40,869 bases of DNA from Clostridia bacterium (GTDB lineage Bacteria > Bacillota_A > Clostridia > Christensenellales > Aristaeellaceae): NCBI GenBank assembly GCA_017509065.1, contig JAFWQM010000013.1, positions 1 to 40,869 on the forward strand. Direction: 5' to 3'. A program made the translations under genes and the position numbers. Shown here piece after piece: positions 14,080 to 22,230 of this stretch (position 1 is the first letter of the stretch; each line of letters begins with the position of its first letter). Under the pieces are notes generated by a model. It did no database searches and was not told the DNA's origin. It saw only the letters and a program-made list of their open reading frames with translations.

Positions 14080-14302
14080 TGCCATTTGCCGCGATAGCAG
14101 CGCGGCATAGACGCGGGGGCTCCCAGCCGCAGGAGAAACCGTGTATAGTAGTAGTAGTAGAACCCCAAAGTTACGAATGCAACAGGCCATTGGAAAAGCC
14201 ATGCGGCACAGAGCCGACCGCCCACGCGAACCGACAAGCCTGTCGATGAAGGGCAGGCCCCCACCGGACGCGGCGGGCGGGGCGCGGAAAGGAGGATGGA
14301 AC
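14080..14302 (+). other. Gap in the early operon; no gene supported
   Basis: 223 bases without a convincing gene. It holds a GTA trinucleotide run (five units near 14145-14160). Two reading frames cross it but lack ribosome sites and have low-complexity products. Confidence 0.5.
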
Positions 14303-14413
14303 ATGCGGGTGATCGTTGATGCGTTTGATCTGATCGCATACGGGATGATCGCTATACTGCTGATCGGCGCTTTTGTGATTGGAATGAAGATGGACAGGAA
14401 GAAAAGAAAATAA
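14303..14413 (+). CDS. Very small membrane protein
   Basis: 36 residues from ATG 14303, with AAGGAGG 7 bases upstream. Sequence MRVIVDAFDLIAYGMIAILL then IGAFVIGMKMDRKKRK: one membrane span and a basic end. Last gene of the early operon, followed 30 bases on by a terminator. Function unknown. Confidence 0.55.
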   Translation: MRVIVDAFDLIAYGMIAILLIGAFVIGMKMDRKKRK

Positions 14414-14443
14414 ATGGAAGCGCTTAAAACAGCGAGATTGTGC

Positions 14444-14468
14444 AGACGGCGAAAGCCGTCTTTCGTCG
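14444..14468 (+). terminator. Terminator of the early operon
   Basis: AGACGGC (14444-14450) / GCCGTCT (14455-14461), tetraloop GAAA, then TTTCGTCGT. The stable stem and loop are clear; the T-run is short. Confidence 0.72.
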
Positions 14469-14717
14469 TCTATGGGGAGAATTGAGTTTCTACTATATAA
14501 ATGGGAAACAGGCAAAGAAAAATTGGGCGGGATGCCCTGACCGGGCTTGTATCGGGTATTCACAAATCACGGTTCTTGTTCAGAGTTGAGAGTTGAGATT
14601 GGGAACGCGGAGAGGGAACCGGAGCGGTAGCAGTACATGCTCTGGGGGGTCCGGGGGGCGCGGGCGCAGAGCGGCCCCCCGGCCAGGGGGACACGAACGA
14701 GACAGGAGGAGCAGACC
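14469..14717 (+). other. Non-coding region before the HUH replication gene, with a strong GC hairpin
   Basis: No gene is supported here. There is an AT-rich stretch with TATATAA (14494-14500) that could be a -10 box but lacks a good -35. Further on CCGGGGGGC (14651-14659) pairs perfectly with GCCCCCCGG (14674-14682) over a 14-base loop. Reps of the HUH class nick a hairpin origin that is usually close to their gene, so this is a candidate origin; an attenuator is the alternative. Confidence 0.5.
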
Positions 14718-15554
14718 ATGCGGACATACATACCGGAGGCGGAGGAGTACGCGCTCGATCAGCCCATGCACCGGAGCAGCAAGGGCGTTTTATTGCAGCG
14801 AACCAAAACCGTGGTAGCTGGGGATCACCTGGACGCGGACATATACCCGGTTCTCGATTGGCAGTACAGCCGGGAGGCGGGCAAGCGGGGAAAGACGACG
14901 GAGCAGATGCAACGTGCAAATTTTGCACGTGCCTTTCGGACGTTCACACAGATCGGGAACCTTAATTTCGGGGAGGGGGATATTTTCGGGACGTTCACGA
15001 GCGCCGAGGGATGCAGCCTGGAGGAGTTTGCAAAAATCAAGCGCCGGTTTTTCGATAGACTGAGGACGAAGTACAGAAAGGCGGGCGTGCCGCTGGAATA
15101 CATGGGGATCGTGGAGAGTACAAGGCAGGGGCAGCAGCACCATATACACATGATTCTGCGGGGCGGGGCCCTGACGCGGGACGAGGTAGAAAAGATATGG
15201 CGGGAAGGGGTGGCCAACACGCGGGCGGTGCAGGTAAAATTCGAGGACAAGGGCGTGGAGGGCCTGTGCCGGTATATGACGCAGCACAAAGAGGGCCAGG
15301 AGAAGCTGATGAAGCGCAAGTGGTTCGCGAGCAAGGGCCTGAAAAAGCCAAGGGCGACCTACAACGACCGGAAATTCAGCCGAAGGGCCAGCCAGAAGAT
15401 TGCGGACGCGGTGAGGGAGGACGCCAAGCGGGAATTTGAAAAGCGCTATCCGGGATGGCGGCTGGTGGATTATACGGTACACTATTCGGATTTTCTGCCG
15501 GGGGTGTACGTGCACGCCCATATGAGGAGAGACACGGCAAGGGCGGGCGGATAA
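14718..15554 (+). CDS. HUH-endonuclease replication protein (rolling-circle Rep-like)
   Basis: 278 residues; AGGAGG 8 bases before ATG 14718. The central region has the HUH-type metal site H142-I-H144 (QQHHIHMILRGG), preceded by VPLEYMGIVESTRQGQ and followed by VEKIWREGVANTRAV, then LCRYMTQH with a candidate nicking Tyr186, then KWFASKGLKKPRATYN. This order matches rolling-circle replication proteins of the G2P/microvirus/plasmid type. Such enzymes nick one DNA strand at an origin and stay bound to its 5' end. It is the only recognisable replication gene: no polymerase, primase or helicase is seen. The C-terminus ends in the third palindromic element (RAGG stop). Terminators separate it from the packaging genes. 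Confidence 0.85.
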   Translation: MRTYIPEAEEYALDQPMHRSSKGVLLQRTKTVVAGDHLDADIYPVLDWQYSREAGKRGKTTEQMQRANFARAFRTFTQIGNLNFGEGDIFGTFTSAEGCSLEEFAKIKRRFFDRLRTKYRKAGVPLEYMGIVESTRQGQQHHIHMILRGGALTRDEVEKIWREGVANTRAVQVKFEDKGVEGLCRYMTQHKEGQEKLMKRKWFASKGLKKPRATYNDRKFSRRASQKIADAVREDAKREFEKRYPGWRLVDYTVHYSDFLPGVYVHAHMRRDTARAGG

Positions 15555-15573
15555 TATCCGCCCCTACAAGGGG
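15541..15573 (+). repeat. Palindromic element copy C, overlapping the Rep stop codon
   Basis: GGGCGGAT (15545-15552) / ATCCGCCC (15556-15563), 3-base loop, preceded by GGGC and followed by CTACAAGGGG. The Rep stop codon TAA (15552-15554) is made by the element itself. Confidence 0.85.
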
Positions 15574-15616
15574 TGGTTTTGTTTGCGTGCCATGATGGGA
15601 CTGGGGCGGTGCCAAA

Positions 15617-15644
15617 CCCGCGCAGATGCGCGCGGGCGTTTATT
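15617..15644 (+). terminator. Terminator-like hairpin after Rep
   Basis: CCCGCGC (15617-15623) / GCGCGGG (15630-15636), 6-base loop, then CGTTTATT. Perfect stem with a weak T-tract. Confidence 0.6.
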
Positions 15645-15660
15645 GTAGGCAATTTTGGGG

Positions 15661-15690
15661 AGAGGCGCTCCGGGCGGGGGCTCTTTTTTT
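15661..15690 (+). terminator. Terminator before the packaging genes
   Basis: AGAG (15661-15664) pairs with CTCT (15681-15684), with GC-rich pairing inside, followed by seven T. The string GGCGGGGGCTCTTTTTTT also occurs at the terminator near 37948. Confidence 0.65.
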
Positions 15691-15733
15691 CTGGGCGGAT
15701 TTGTTACCATATTAGCCGAAAGGAGCGGGAGAC

Positions 15734-16273
15734 ATGAGCGAGGACAGGCGCATGGAGGCGGAGCAGCGGTATATAGCCGGAAACGAAACGCTGGCGGAGC
15801 TGGCGAAAAGCACGGGCCTGCCCCTGTCCACCCTGAAAAAATGGTGCAAGACCGGGGACTGGGTGGGAAAGCGGGCGAAGCTGAAAAAGCGGGCCCTGCG
15901 GAGAGCCGCCACCCAGGCGGCAGGCAAAAAAGCGCGGGAGCTTGCGCGGCTGCTGGAGGCATCGGACGCCATGGAACGGGCGCTGCTGGCAAGCGCAAGA
16001 ACCATCGCGGTCATGGCGGAGGAAAAGCCGGACGTGTTCGCCCTGACGGAATCGGAAACGGTGCTGAATTACAGCAAGAGCCTGGAAAAGCTGGCGAGCG
16101 CAAGAACCATGACCGGCGGGGCCATAAGCGCGGCAGAGGCGGAAAAGATCAAGCTGATGAAGAAAAAGCAGGCCATGGAGGAAAAGAAAGCCGCGCAGGC
16201 AGAGCAGGAAGCCGCAGGCGGTGTGCGCTTTGAGATCGGCCCGGACGAGGAGAGCGAGGCATACAGCCAGTGA
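15734..16273 (+). CDS. terS: Terminase small subunit
   Basis: 179 residues; AAAGGAGCGGGAG before the ATG. The N-terminus has a helix-turn-helix for pac/cos binding (EAEQRYIAGNETLAELAKST, then LPLSTLKKWCKTGDWVGKRA), followed by helices for oligomerisation (ALLASARTIAVMAEEKPDVF) and a charged coiled C-terminus. Position directly before the large terminase with a 4-base GTGA overlap confirms the call. It selects phage DNA for packaging. Confidence 0.88.
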   Translation: MSEDRRMEAEQRYIAGNETLAELAKSTGLPLSTLKKWCKTGDWVGKRAKLKKRALRRAATQAAGKKARELARLLEASDAMERALLASARTIAVMAEEKPDVFALTESETVLNYSKSLEKLASARTMTGGAISAAEAEKIKLMKKKQAMEEKKAAQAEQEAAGGVRFEIGPDEESEAYSQ

Positions 16274-17649
16274 AAATCATTACGATTCCGCACCCAAACC
16301 AGCGGCAAAGCCTGTTTATGAAAGCCAAAAACAAGTATGTGATTTTCGGCGGGGCGCGGGGCGGCGGGAAAAGCTGGGCTGTGAGGTTCAAGGCGGTGCT
16401 GATGTGTGCCAAATATGCGGGCATCCGCATCATGATTATGCGCCGGAGCTACCCTGAACTGCTGGAAAACCACATTAAGCCCCTGCGCTCGCTGCTGAAC
16501 GGGGTGGCGGCGTACAATGGCACGGAACATGAGTTCCGATGGCCCAACGGCAGCATTATCAAATTCATGTACTGCGAAAACGACAAAGACCTGATGCGCA
16601 TACAGGGGCACGAGTACGACGTGATCTGCATTGACGAGGCCACCCAGATGACGGAGGAGCAGGTGAAGGCCATCATGGCCTGCGTGCGCGGCACCAACGG
16701 CTTTCCCAAACGCATGTATATGACCTGCAACCCGGGCGGGCCGGGGCACCAGTACATTAAGCGCCTGAAAGAGGGCCGTTTCCTGGATTCGGAAAAGCCG
16801 GAGGATTACATATTCATTCAAAGCCTGGTGACGGACAACAAAGCCCTGATGAAAGAACAGCCGGACTACATCGAGCAATTGAAGGCGCTGCCGCCCAAAC
16901 GCAGGGACGCATGGCTGTACGGCAACTGGGACGTGTTTGAGGGACAGGTGTTCGAGGAGTTCCGGGACGACCCGGAGCATTACCTGGACAAGAAAAACAC
17001 CCACGTGATCGCGCCATTCGAGCCGCCCCCCGGCTGGAGGATATACCGGAGCTTTGACTGGGGATATGCCAAGCCCTTTTCCTGCGCCTGGTGGGCCGTC
17101 GATTATGACGGGGTGTTTTACCGGATTTTGGAGCTGTACGGCTGCCGGAAGGATCACGGGCAGGACATCCCCAACGAGGGCGTAAAGTGGGTGGATGATG
17201 AGATTTTCGGGGAAATCGCCCGGATGGAGCGGGAGCACCCCTGGCTGAAAGGCAAGAGAATCCGCGGGGTGGCAGACCCCAGCATTTGGGCCGGGGAAGA
17301 AACGGGAGCAAGCCGGTACAACACGGCGGAGAAATACGGGGTGTACTTCGATAAGGGAAACAACGACCGCATTCCCGGCTGGATGCAATGCCATTACCGG
17401 CTTTCCTTCGACCAAAACGGCTATCCCATGATGTATGTGTTCAATACCTGCCGGGCGTTTATCCGCACCATTCCGCTGCTGTGCTACGACGAGCACCGGA
17501 TTGAGGACGTGGACAGCAAATTGGAGGATCACGTGGCGGACGAATGGCGGTATTTCTGCATGATGAACCCCATCAAGCCCAAGGCGAAAGCGCCGGAGAA
17601 AGTGATTTTAAACGACCCGCTGAACCAATACGCGAGGAGGAAAATATGA
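16270..17649 (+). CDS. terL: Terminase large subunit
   Basis: 459 residues from GTG 16270. ATPase domain: Walker A GGARGGGKS (residues 27-35), Walker B VICIDE with Asp122 and Glu123, and a coupling region around MTCNPGG. The C-terminal RNase H-type nuclease starts at RSFDWGYAKPF with Asp263 and continues with GVADPSIW. This is the packaging motor that cuts and pumps DNA through the portal. It overlaps terS by 4 bases and the portal gene by 4 bases. Length is normal for the family. Confidence 0.95.
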   Translation: MKIITIPHPNQRQSLFMKAKNKYVIFGGARGGGKSWAVRFKAVLMCAKYAGIRIMIMRRSYPELLENHIKPLRSLLNGVAAYNGTEHEFRWPNGSIIKFMYCENDKDLMRIQGHEYDVICIDEATQMTEEQVKAIMACVRGTNGFPKRMYMTCNPGGPGHQYIKRLKEGRFLDSEKPEDYIFIQSLVTDNKALMKEQPDYIEQLKALPPKRRDAWLYGNWDVFEGQVFEEFRDDPEHYLDKKNTHVIAPFEPPPGWRIYRSFDWGYAKPFSCAWWAVDYDGVFYRILELYGCRKDHGQDIPNEGVKWVDDEIFGEIARMEREHPWLKGKRIRGVADPSIWAGEETGASRYNTAEKYGVYFDKGNNDRIPGWMQCHYRLSFDQNGYPMMYVFNTCRAFIRTIPLLCYDEHRIEDVDSKLEDHVADEWRYFCMMNPIKPKAKAPEKVILNDPLNQYARRKI

Positions 17650-19535
17650 GCGAACTGCTGACACAGAACGGAATGACGCGGGAAGCACCCACCATGGAGG
17701 CCCTTATGCCCCGGAGCATGACGCGGGAGCGGCTGCAAAAAGCCAATGAGACCCTGAAAAAGTACAAGGCGGGCAAGGCCAAGCTGGAAGCGCGGCTGAA
17801 AGCGGATGAAAACTGGTGGCAGGGGCACGCCTGGGACTTTTCCAAAGAGCAGGAAATGACCAACGACGGCATGCGGCCCACCAAATGGCTGGTAAATGTG
17901 ATCATGGGCAAGCATGCGGACATGATGGACGCATACCCGGAGCCGGTGATCCTGGCCCGGGAGGAAAGCGACGAAGCGCAGGCCAAGATTCTGACCAGCG
18001 TGCTGCCGGTGATCTTGGAGCAGAACCATTTCAAGGACGAATACCGCCTGCAGGCCTGGGAAAAGAACAAGCACGGAACGGCGGCCTACGCGGTGTACTG
18101 GGATGCCAGCAAGCTGAACGGCATGGGCGATATCGCCGTGGTGGGCGTGGATTTGATGAACCTGTTCTGGGAACCGGGGATCAGCGACATCCAGGAAAGC
18201 CGGAACGTGTTTTTCGTAAGCGCGGTGGACAAGGAAACGCTGAAAGAGCAATATCCCCAGCTGACAAACGCCAATCTGGAGCAGGATTTTTCCATGGGCG
18301 AATATGACACGGAAAGCAAAGCGCCCCGGACGGACAAGGCGCTGGTGGTGGATTGGTATTATCACACCAAGGCGGAGGGACAGAGCGTGCTGCAATACTG
18401 CAAGTATGTGGGCCTGCACGTGCTGTACGCCAGCGAGGACGACCCGAACGTGAAGGGCGGCTGGTATGAGGACGGGAAGTATCCCTTCGTGCTGGACAGG
18501 CTGTTTCCGCAGAAGGAGAGCCCGGCGGGCTGGGGCTATATCGACCTGGGCAAAGACGCGCAGGAGGACATTGACCAGATGGATCACGCCATTGTGATCA
18601 ACGCGCGGGCGGGGGCCATTCCGCGATATTTCCGAAAGACCGATTCCCCCATCAATCAGGAGCAATTTCTTAATTTTTCAACCCCTGTGGTGGAGGTGGA
18701 AGGCGGCCTGAACGAAGCGGACATGGTGCCCATCCAGCACAAACAGCTGGACGGAATTTATGTGACGTACCTGAACAACAAGATCGAGGAGCTGAAGCAG
18801 ACCTGCGGCAACCAGGACGTGACAAACGGCATATCCAGCGGTGTGACGGCGGCCAGCGGCATTGCGGCGCAGATGGAGGCGGCGGGGCGCACCAGCCGGG
18901 ACGGGAACGACGGCACATACAGCGCCTATACCAAACTGCTGGAAATGGTGATCGAGCGCATAAGGCAGTTTTACGACATGCCGCGCACCTTCCGCATTGT
19001 GGGCGAGCGGTCGGCCAACGAATACGTGTCCTTTGATAATTCCGGCCTGATCATGCAGCAGAACGCGCCCATTGCGGGGCAGGAAATGGGCTGGAGGAAG
19101 CCGGTATTCGATATCGAGGTAAGCGCGCAGAAGGCCAACGCCTACACCAAGATGGCGCAGAACGAGCTGGCATTGCAGCTGCTGAAAGCGGGGGTGTTCA
19201 ATCCCCAGATGATCGTTCAGAGCATGATGCTGCTGGACTGCATGGATTTTAAGGGCAAGGACGAAATCAAGCGCAAGCTGCAGGAGATGGGCGGCATGCA
19301 GCAGCAGCTGATCATGTGGCAGCAGATGGCGCTGAAGCTGGCCTCCAAATACGAGCCCCAAACCGCCGAGGAAATGGCGGCGGGCATTATGGGCCAGCCT
19401 GGCGCGGCCCAAGCGGAGGGCGCGCAGGCGGAAAGCAGAAAGCCGCCCGCCATGGGCGTGCCGGGCACGGACGATGCGGCGCACATGATCAAGGCCAGGG
19501 AATACGCGAGAGATGTTTCTCAGCCGAACACATAA
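17646..19535 (+). CDS. Portal protein
   Basis: 629 residues from ATG 17646, with AGGAGG 7 bases upstream and an ATGA overlap with terL. Its length and features fit a podovirus-type portal: ENWWQGHAWDF and TKWLVNVIMGKHADMMDAYP near the start, VDLMNLFWEPGISDIQESRN, LDRLFPQKESPAGWGYIDLG and a helical barrel/C-terminal part with GVTAASGIAAQMEAAGRTSR. The dodecameric portal is the DNA gate at the head vertex. The C-terminal 60 residues are Ala/Gln-rich. Confidence 0.88.
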   Translation: MSELLTQNGMTREAPTMEALMPRSMTRERLQKANETLKKYKAGKAKLEARLKADENWWQGHAWDFSKEQEMTNDGMRPTKWLVNVIMGKHADMMDAYPEPVILAREESDEAQAKILTSVLPVILEQNHFKDEYRLQAWEKNKHGTAAYAVYWDASKLNGMGDIAVVGVDLMNLFWEPGISDIQESRNVFFVSAVDKETLKEQYPQLTNANLEQDFSMGEYDTESKAPRTDKALVVDWYYHTKAEGQSVLQYCKYVGLHVLYASEDDPNVKGGWYEDGKYPFVLDRLFPQKESPAGWGYIDLGKDAQEDIDQMDHAIVINARAGAIPRYFRKTDSPINQEQFLNFSTPVVEVEGGLNEADMVPIQHKQLDGIYVTYLNNKIEELKQTCGNQDVTNGISSGVTAASGIAAQMEAAGRTSRDGNDGTYSAYTKLLEMVIERIRQFYDMPRTFRIVGERSANEYVSFDNSGLIMQQNAPIAGQEMGWRKPVFDIEVSAQKANAYTKMAQNELALQLLKAGVFNPQMIVQSMMLLDCMDFKGKDEIKRKLQEMGGMQQQLIMWQQMALKLASKYEPQTAEEMAAGIMGQPGAAQAEGAQAESRKPPAMGVPGTDDAAHMIKAREYARDVSQPNT

Positions 19536-19582
19536 GGGCGGGGGCTCTTATTTCAAGATTGCCTTTGATATAATCCAATTCA

Positions 19583-19632
19583 GGATCGCCCACTTGACGG
19601 GCAGACGGGATCGCCCACCGGACGGGCAGAGG
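19583..19632 (+). repeat. Two tandem 25-base units with hairpin potential before the scaffold gene
   Basis: Two copies of a 25-base unit (19583-19607 and 19608-19632) differ at about three positions. Each contains GCCC..GGGC that can fold back. TATAAT at 19569-19574 just upstream may be a -10 box, with no good -35. They lie in the 105-base gap between portal and scaffold and may act on expression of the head genes. Confidence 0.6.
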
Positions 19633-19640
19633 TGGAGACC

Positions 19641-20486
19641 ATGAGAAAACTCAATCTTCAGTTGTTTGCGGAAGGCGAAGGGCAGGCCATGCAAAGCGGC
19701 GGGGACGTCACCGGCGGCGAAGCGGGCGGCCAGGAGAGCCAGGCGCAGCAATTGACCCCATTCCAGCAAATGATCCAGGGCGAAGGAAAGGCAGAATTCG
19801 AGCATGCCGTGGGCCAGCGGGTGCAGGCGGCGATTCAGCAGCGATTCAAGAACAACGCGGACTACAAGCGCCAATTGAACAGCTACGCCCCCATCATGCA
19901 GGAACTATCCCGGCGGTACGGCGTGGACGCGGGCGACGCCCAGGGCATCTACGCCAAAATGACGGACGACCTTTCCCTGTACCAGAAGGAAGCCGACGAA
20001 ACCGGCAACAGCCCCGAAACCGTGCGGGACATGCACAGGCTGCGGGCGGAGGTGGAAAGGGCCAGGGCGGCGGAAGCCCAGAGCGCGGAGGACGCGGCCC
20101 TGAACCGGCACATTGAGCAGGTGGCGAAGCAGGCGGACGAGCTGAAAAAGGTGTTTCCCACCTTTGATCTCATGACCGAAATGGCAAACCCAGCTTTCGT
20201 GCGCATGACTTCCCCCGGCGTGGGGCTTTCCGTGAAGGACGCATACTACGCCATTCACGGGGAGGAAATCGCCCAGGAGGCCATGCGGTACACCGCCCAG
20301 CAGGCGGGCCAGCGATTGGCCGCCAGCGTGCAGGCGGGGGCCAGCAGGCCCATGGAGAACGGGCAAAGGCGGCAGGGGCCGGTGAACATGCAGGTGGACA
20401 TCGCCCACATGAGCAAAGCCGACCAGGAGAGGTACGCCCAGCGGATCAAGAATGGGGAAATCATCAATTTTGTGGACAAGTTCTAA
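19641..20486 (+). CDS. Scaffolding protein
   Basis: 281 residues. The start MRKLNLQLFAEGEGQAMQSG is characteristic of scaffold or scaffold-like proteins placed before a capsid gene in Firmicutes phages. The body is Gln/Ala/Glu-rich and coiled-coil-like (DMHRLRAEVERARAAEAQSA), and the C-terminus is short and basic with HMSKADQERYAQRIKNGEII, which usually binds the capsid protein. It would guide capsid assembly and leave afterwards. ATG 19641 is chosen because GGTGGAG precedes it and MRKLNLQLF is the usual start; GTG 19632 is possible. Confidence 0.86.
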   Translation: MRKLNLQLFAEGEGQAMQSGGDVTGGEAGGQESQAQQLTPFQQMIQGEGKAEFEHAVGQRVQAAIQQRFKNNADYKRQLNSYAPIMQELSRRYGVDAGDAQGIYAKMTDDLSLYQKEADETGNSPETVRDMHRLRAEVERARAAEAQSAEDAALNRHIEQVAKQADELKKVFPTFDLMTEMANPAFVRMTSPGVGLSVKDAYYAIHGEEIAQEAMRYTAQQAGQRLAASVQAGASRPMENGQRRQGPVNMQVDIAHMSKADQERYAQRIKNGEIINFVDKF

Positions 20487-20487
20487 A

Positions 20488-20511
20488 GCAGCGCCCTTTT
20501 CGCGGCGCTGC
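20488..20511 (+). promoter_or_regulatory. Perfect hairpin between scaffold and capsid genes
   Basis: GCAGCGCC (20488-20495) / GGCGCTGC (20504-20511) with an 8-base loop, starting 2 bases after the scaffold stop and ending 15 bases before the capsid start. There is no T-run, so it is more likely an RNA-stability or processing element that raises capsid yield than a terminator. Confidence 0.7.
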
Positions 20512-20526
20512 GGAAAGGAGTAAATC

Positions 20527-21828
20527 ATGTTCGATTTGATTTTTGACCGCAGGATGCTCATGGCGGACAGCGGCGGCCAGGGCGGCTATCCCGTCGCCAA
20601 TACCGGCAACTATACCAACGCTTACACGGGCGACGTGGTGGCCTTTGACAGCAATAACACCATGGCCCCCCAGATTAAGCAATGGTACAACACCCGCGCC
20701 CTGGAGAATGCCAGGAGCAACCACATATTCGCCCAGTTCGCCGATAACGAGCCCCTGCCCGAAAAGCACGGCATGACGGTGGAAAAGCGCAAGCCCAACA
20801 CCTTCGGCGACGTGGAGCGCCTGACGGAGGGCGTGATCCCCGAGGGAAAGAAGTTCGGCTATTCCGCCATCACCATGCAGGTGTATGAGTACGGCCAGTA
20901 TACCCCCATCGGGCGCAGGCTGATGCGGCACGCGGTGGACCCCGTGGCCCAGGACGCGGCGGAGGAAATGGGCGCCAGCGGCGGCAACACCCAGGACAAG
21001 ATCGCCCGGGATGTGTGCATGACCGGAAGCAACGTGATGTATTGCAGCAAGTGGAGCGGCAGCACCGAAAACGCCGTCACCAGCCGCAGCGCGCTGGACA
21101 AGACCGCCGTGCTGAACCCCACCATGGTGAACCGGGCGGCCACCTGGCTGAAAAAGCACAAGGCCCCCAAGATCAACGGCAAGTATGTGGCCATCATCCA
21201 CCCCTCTGTGAGCTATGACATCCGGCAGAGCGCGGATTGGATCGACGCCCACAAATACGCTACCCCCGAAAACATCTACAACGGGGAGATCGGCGAGTTG
21301 CACGGCGTGCGCTTCGTGGAGAGCGACAACGCCAAGGTGCTGTGGGGCAAAGACCTGGCCAGCAACAGCCGCACCCTGCTGGTGAACGGCGCCATTTCCC
21401 AGGCGGGCAAGACCATCACCTTTGACGGCGGCACCGTGGCGGAAGACGCCCTGATCGGGCGCAAAATTCTGGTAGGCACGGTACTCTGTGAAGTGACCGA
21501 CAACACCGCCAACACCATCACCGTAAAGGACAACGTGAACAACATCGCCGACAATACGGTGATTTATCCCGGCGAAGGCGGGGCGGGCGGCATTGCCGTG
21601 TACCCCTGCATTTTCCTGGGCGCGAAAGCCTTTGCCATGATCGACGTGGCGGGCGGCAGCATGGAAATCATCACCAAATCCGCCGAGCAGGCGGGCGGGC
21701 CGCTGAACCAGTTCGCCACCGTGGGCGTGTACTTCGAGACCGGCGGCGGCATCCAGTACGAGGAACGCGTGCTGCGCGTGGAGTGCGGCAGCCATTACAG
21801 CGACGTGGACGAAGACCCCGACGCCTAA
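20527..21828 (+). CDS. Major capsid protein, N4-gp56 family
   Basis: 433 residues; AAAGGAG 6 bases upstream. The family start SNNTMAPQIKQWYNTRALEN, then EKHGMTVEKRKPNTFGDVER, LTEGVIPEGKKFGYSAITMQ, VYEYGQYTPIGRRLMRHAVD and the later AIIHPSVSYDIRQS, GVRFVESDNAKV and the end FATVGVYFETGGGI fit the N4-gp56-type HK97-fold capsid proteins. It builds the icosahedral shell. A 13-bp hairpin follows the gene. Family membership favours a podovirus-like virion. Confidence 0.93.
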   Translation: MFDLIFDRRMLMADSGGQGGYPVANTGNYTNAYTGDVVAFDSNNTMAPQIKQWYNTRALENARSNHIFAQFADNEPLPEKHGMTVEKRKPNTFGDVERLTEGVIPEGKKFGYSAITMQVYEYGQYTPIGRRLMRHAVDPVAQDAAEEMGASGGNTQDKIARDVCMTGSNVMYCSKWSGSTENAVTSRSALDKTAVLNPTMVNRAATWLKKHKAPKINGKYVAIIHPSVSYDIRQSADWIDAHKYATPENIYNGEIGELHGVRFVESDNAKVLWGKDLASNSRTLLVNGAISQAGKTITFDGGTVAEDALIGRKILVGTVLCEVTDNTANTITVKDNVNNIADNTVIYPGEGGAGGIAVYPCIFLGAKAFAMIDVAGGSMEIITKSAEQAGGPLNQFATVGVYFETGGGIQYEERVLRVECGSHYSDVDEDPDA

Positions 21829-21840
21829 ACACACAAAGCC

Positions 21841-21870
21841 ATCCTCCACGGGGGAAACCCCGTGGGGGAT
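21841..21870 (+). promoter_or_regulatory. Thirteen-pair hairpin after the capsid gene
   Basis: ATCCTCCACGGGG (21841-21853) pairs along its whole length with CCCCGTGGGGGAT (21858-21870), with one G-U pair and the tetraloop GAAA. No T-run follows. It starts 13 bases after the capsid stop, so a partial terminator or a 3' mRNA-protecting element are the likely roles. Confidence 0.75.
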
Positions 21871-21899
21871 TTGGTGATTAAAGGATGGAGGAAAAAACC

Positions 21900-22151
21900 A
21901 TGGCAAAAGAAATGGAAGCCTATGATCCCTGGAAGGATATGCGGCCGGTGTACGTGCCCAAGCGCACCAGGACGGAGCAGGACACTTTGGAAGTAGGCGT
22001 GAACGACCGCACCTTCTTTATTCCCAAGGACCAAAGCGTGGACGTGCCCCTGCCGGTGTATGAAGTTGTGCAGGAGCGCCTGCGGATGGAAAAGGCCTTT
22101 GAACAGAACATGAAAAAGAATGAGAACCTGTCGCCCCGGACACAGGGCTAA
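21900..22151 (+). CDS. Hypothetical head protein
   Basis: 83 residues from ATG 21900 with GGAGG 8 bases upstream. Sequence includes DPWKDMRPVYVPKRTRTEQD, then VGVNDRTFFIPKDQSVDVPL and VYEVVQERLRMEKAFEQNMK. Position right after the capsid gene suggests a minor head or head-completion protein. Function not known. Confidence 0.68.
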   Translation: MAKEMEAYDPWKDMRPVYVPKRTRTEQDTLEVGVNDRTFFIPKDQSVDVPLPVYEVVQERLRMEKAFEQNMKKNENLSPRTQG

Positions 22152-22230
22152 CAGGATCAGCCCGCACAGGCGGGCCATGCGCGGCAAGGCAGGGGCAAAA
22201 AATCAAAAATAAGGGGGTGAAAACCTGCTT

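Noticed and set aside
14141..14302. N-terminal extension of the 36-residue membrane protein
   Set aside because: It translates a trinucleotide run and Pro/Arg-rich sequence; AAGGAGG directly before ATG 14303 decides the start.
17544..17645. N-terminal extension of the portal gene
   Set aside because: The extension overlaps the terminase gene; ATG 17646 has AGGAGG and the usual 4-base overlap.
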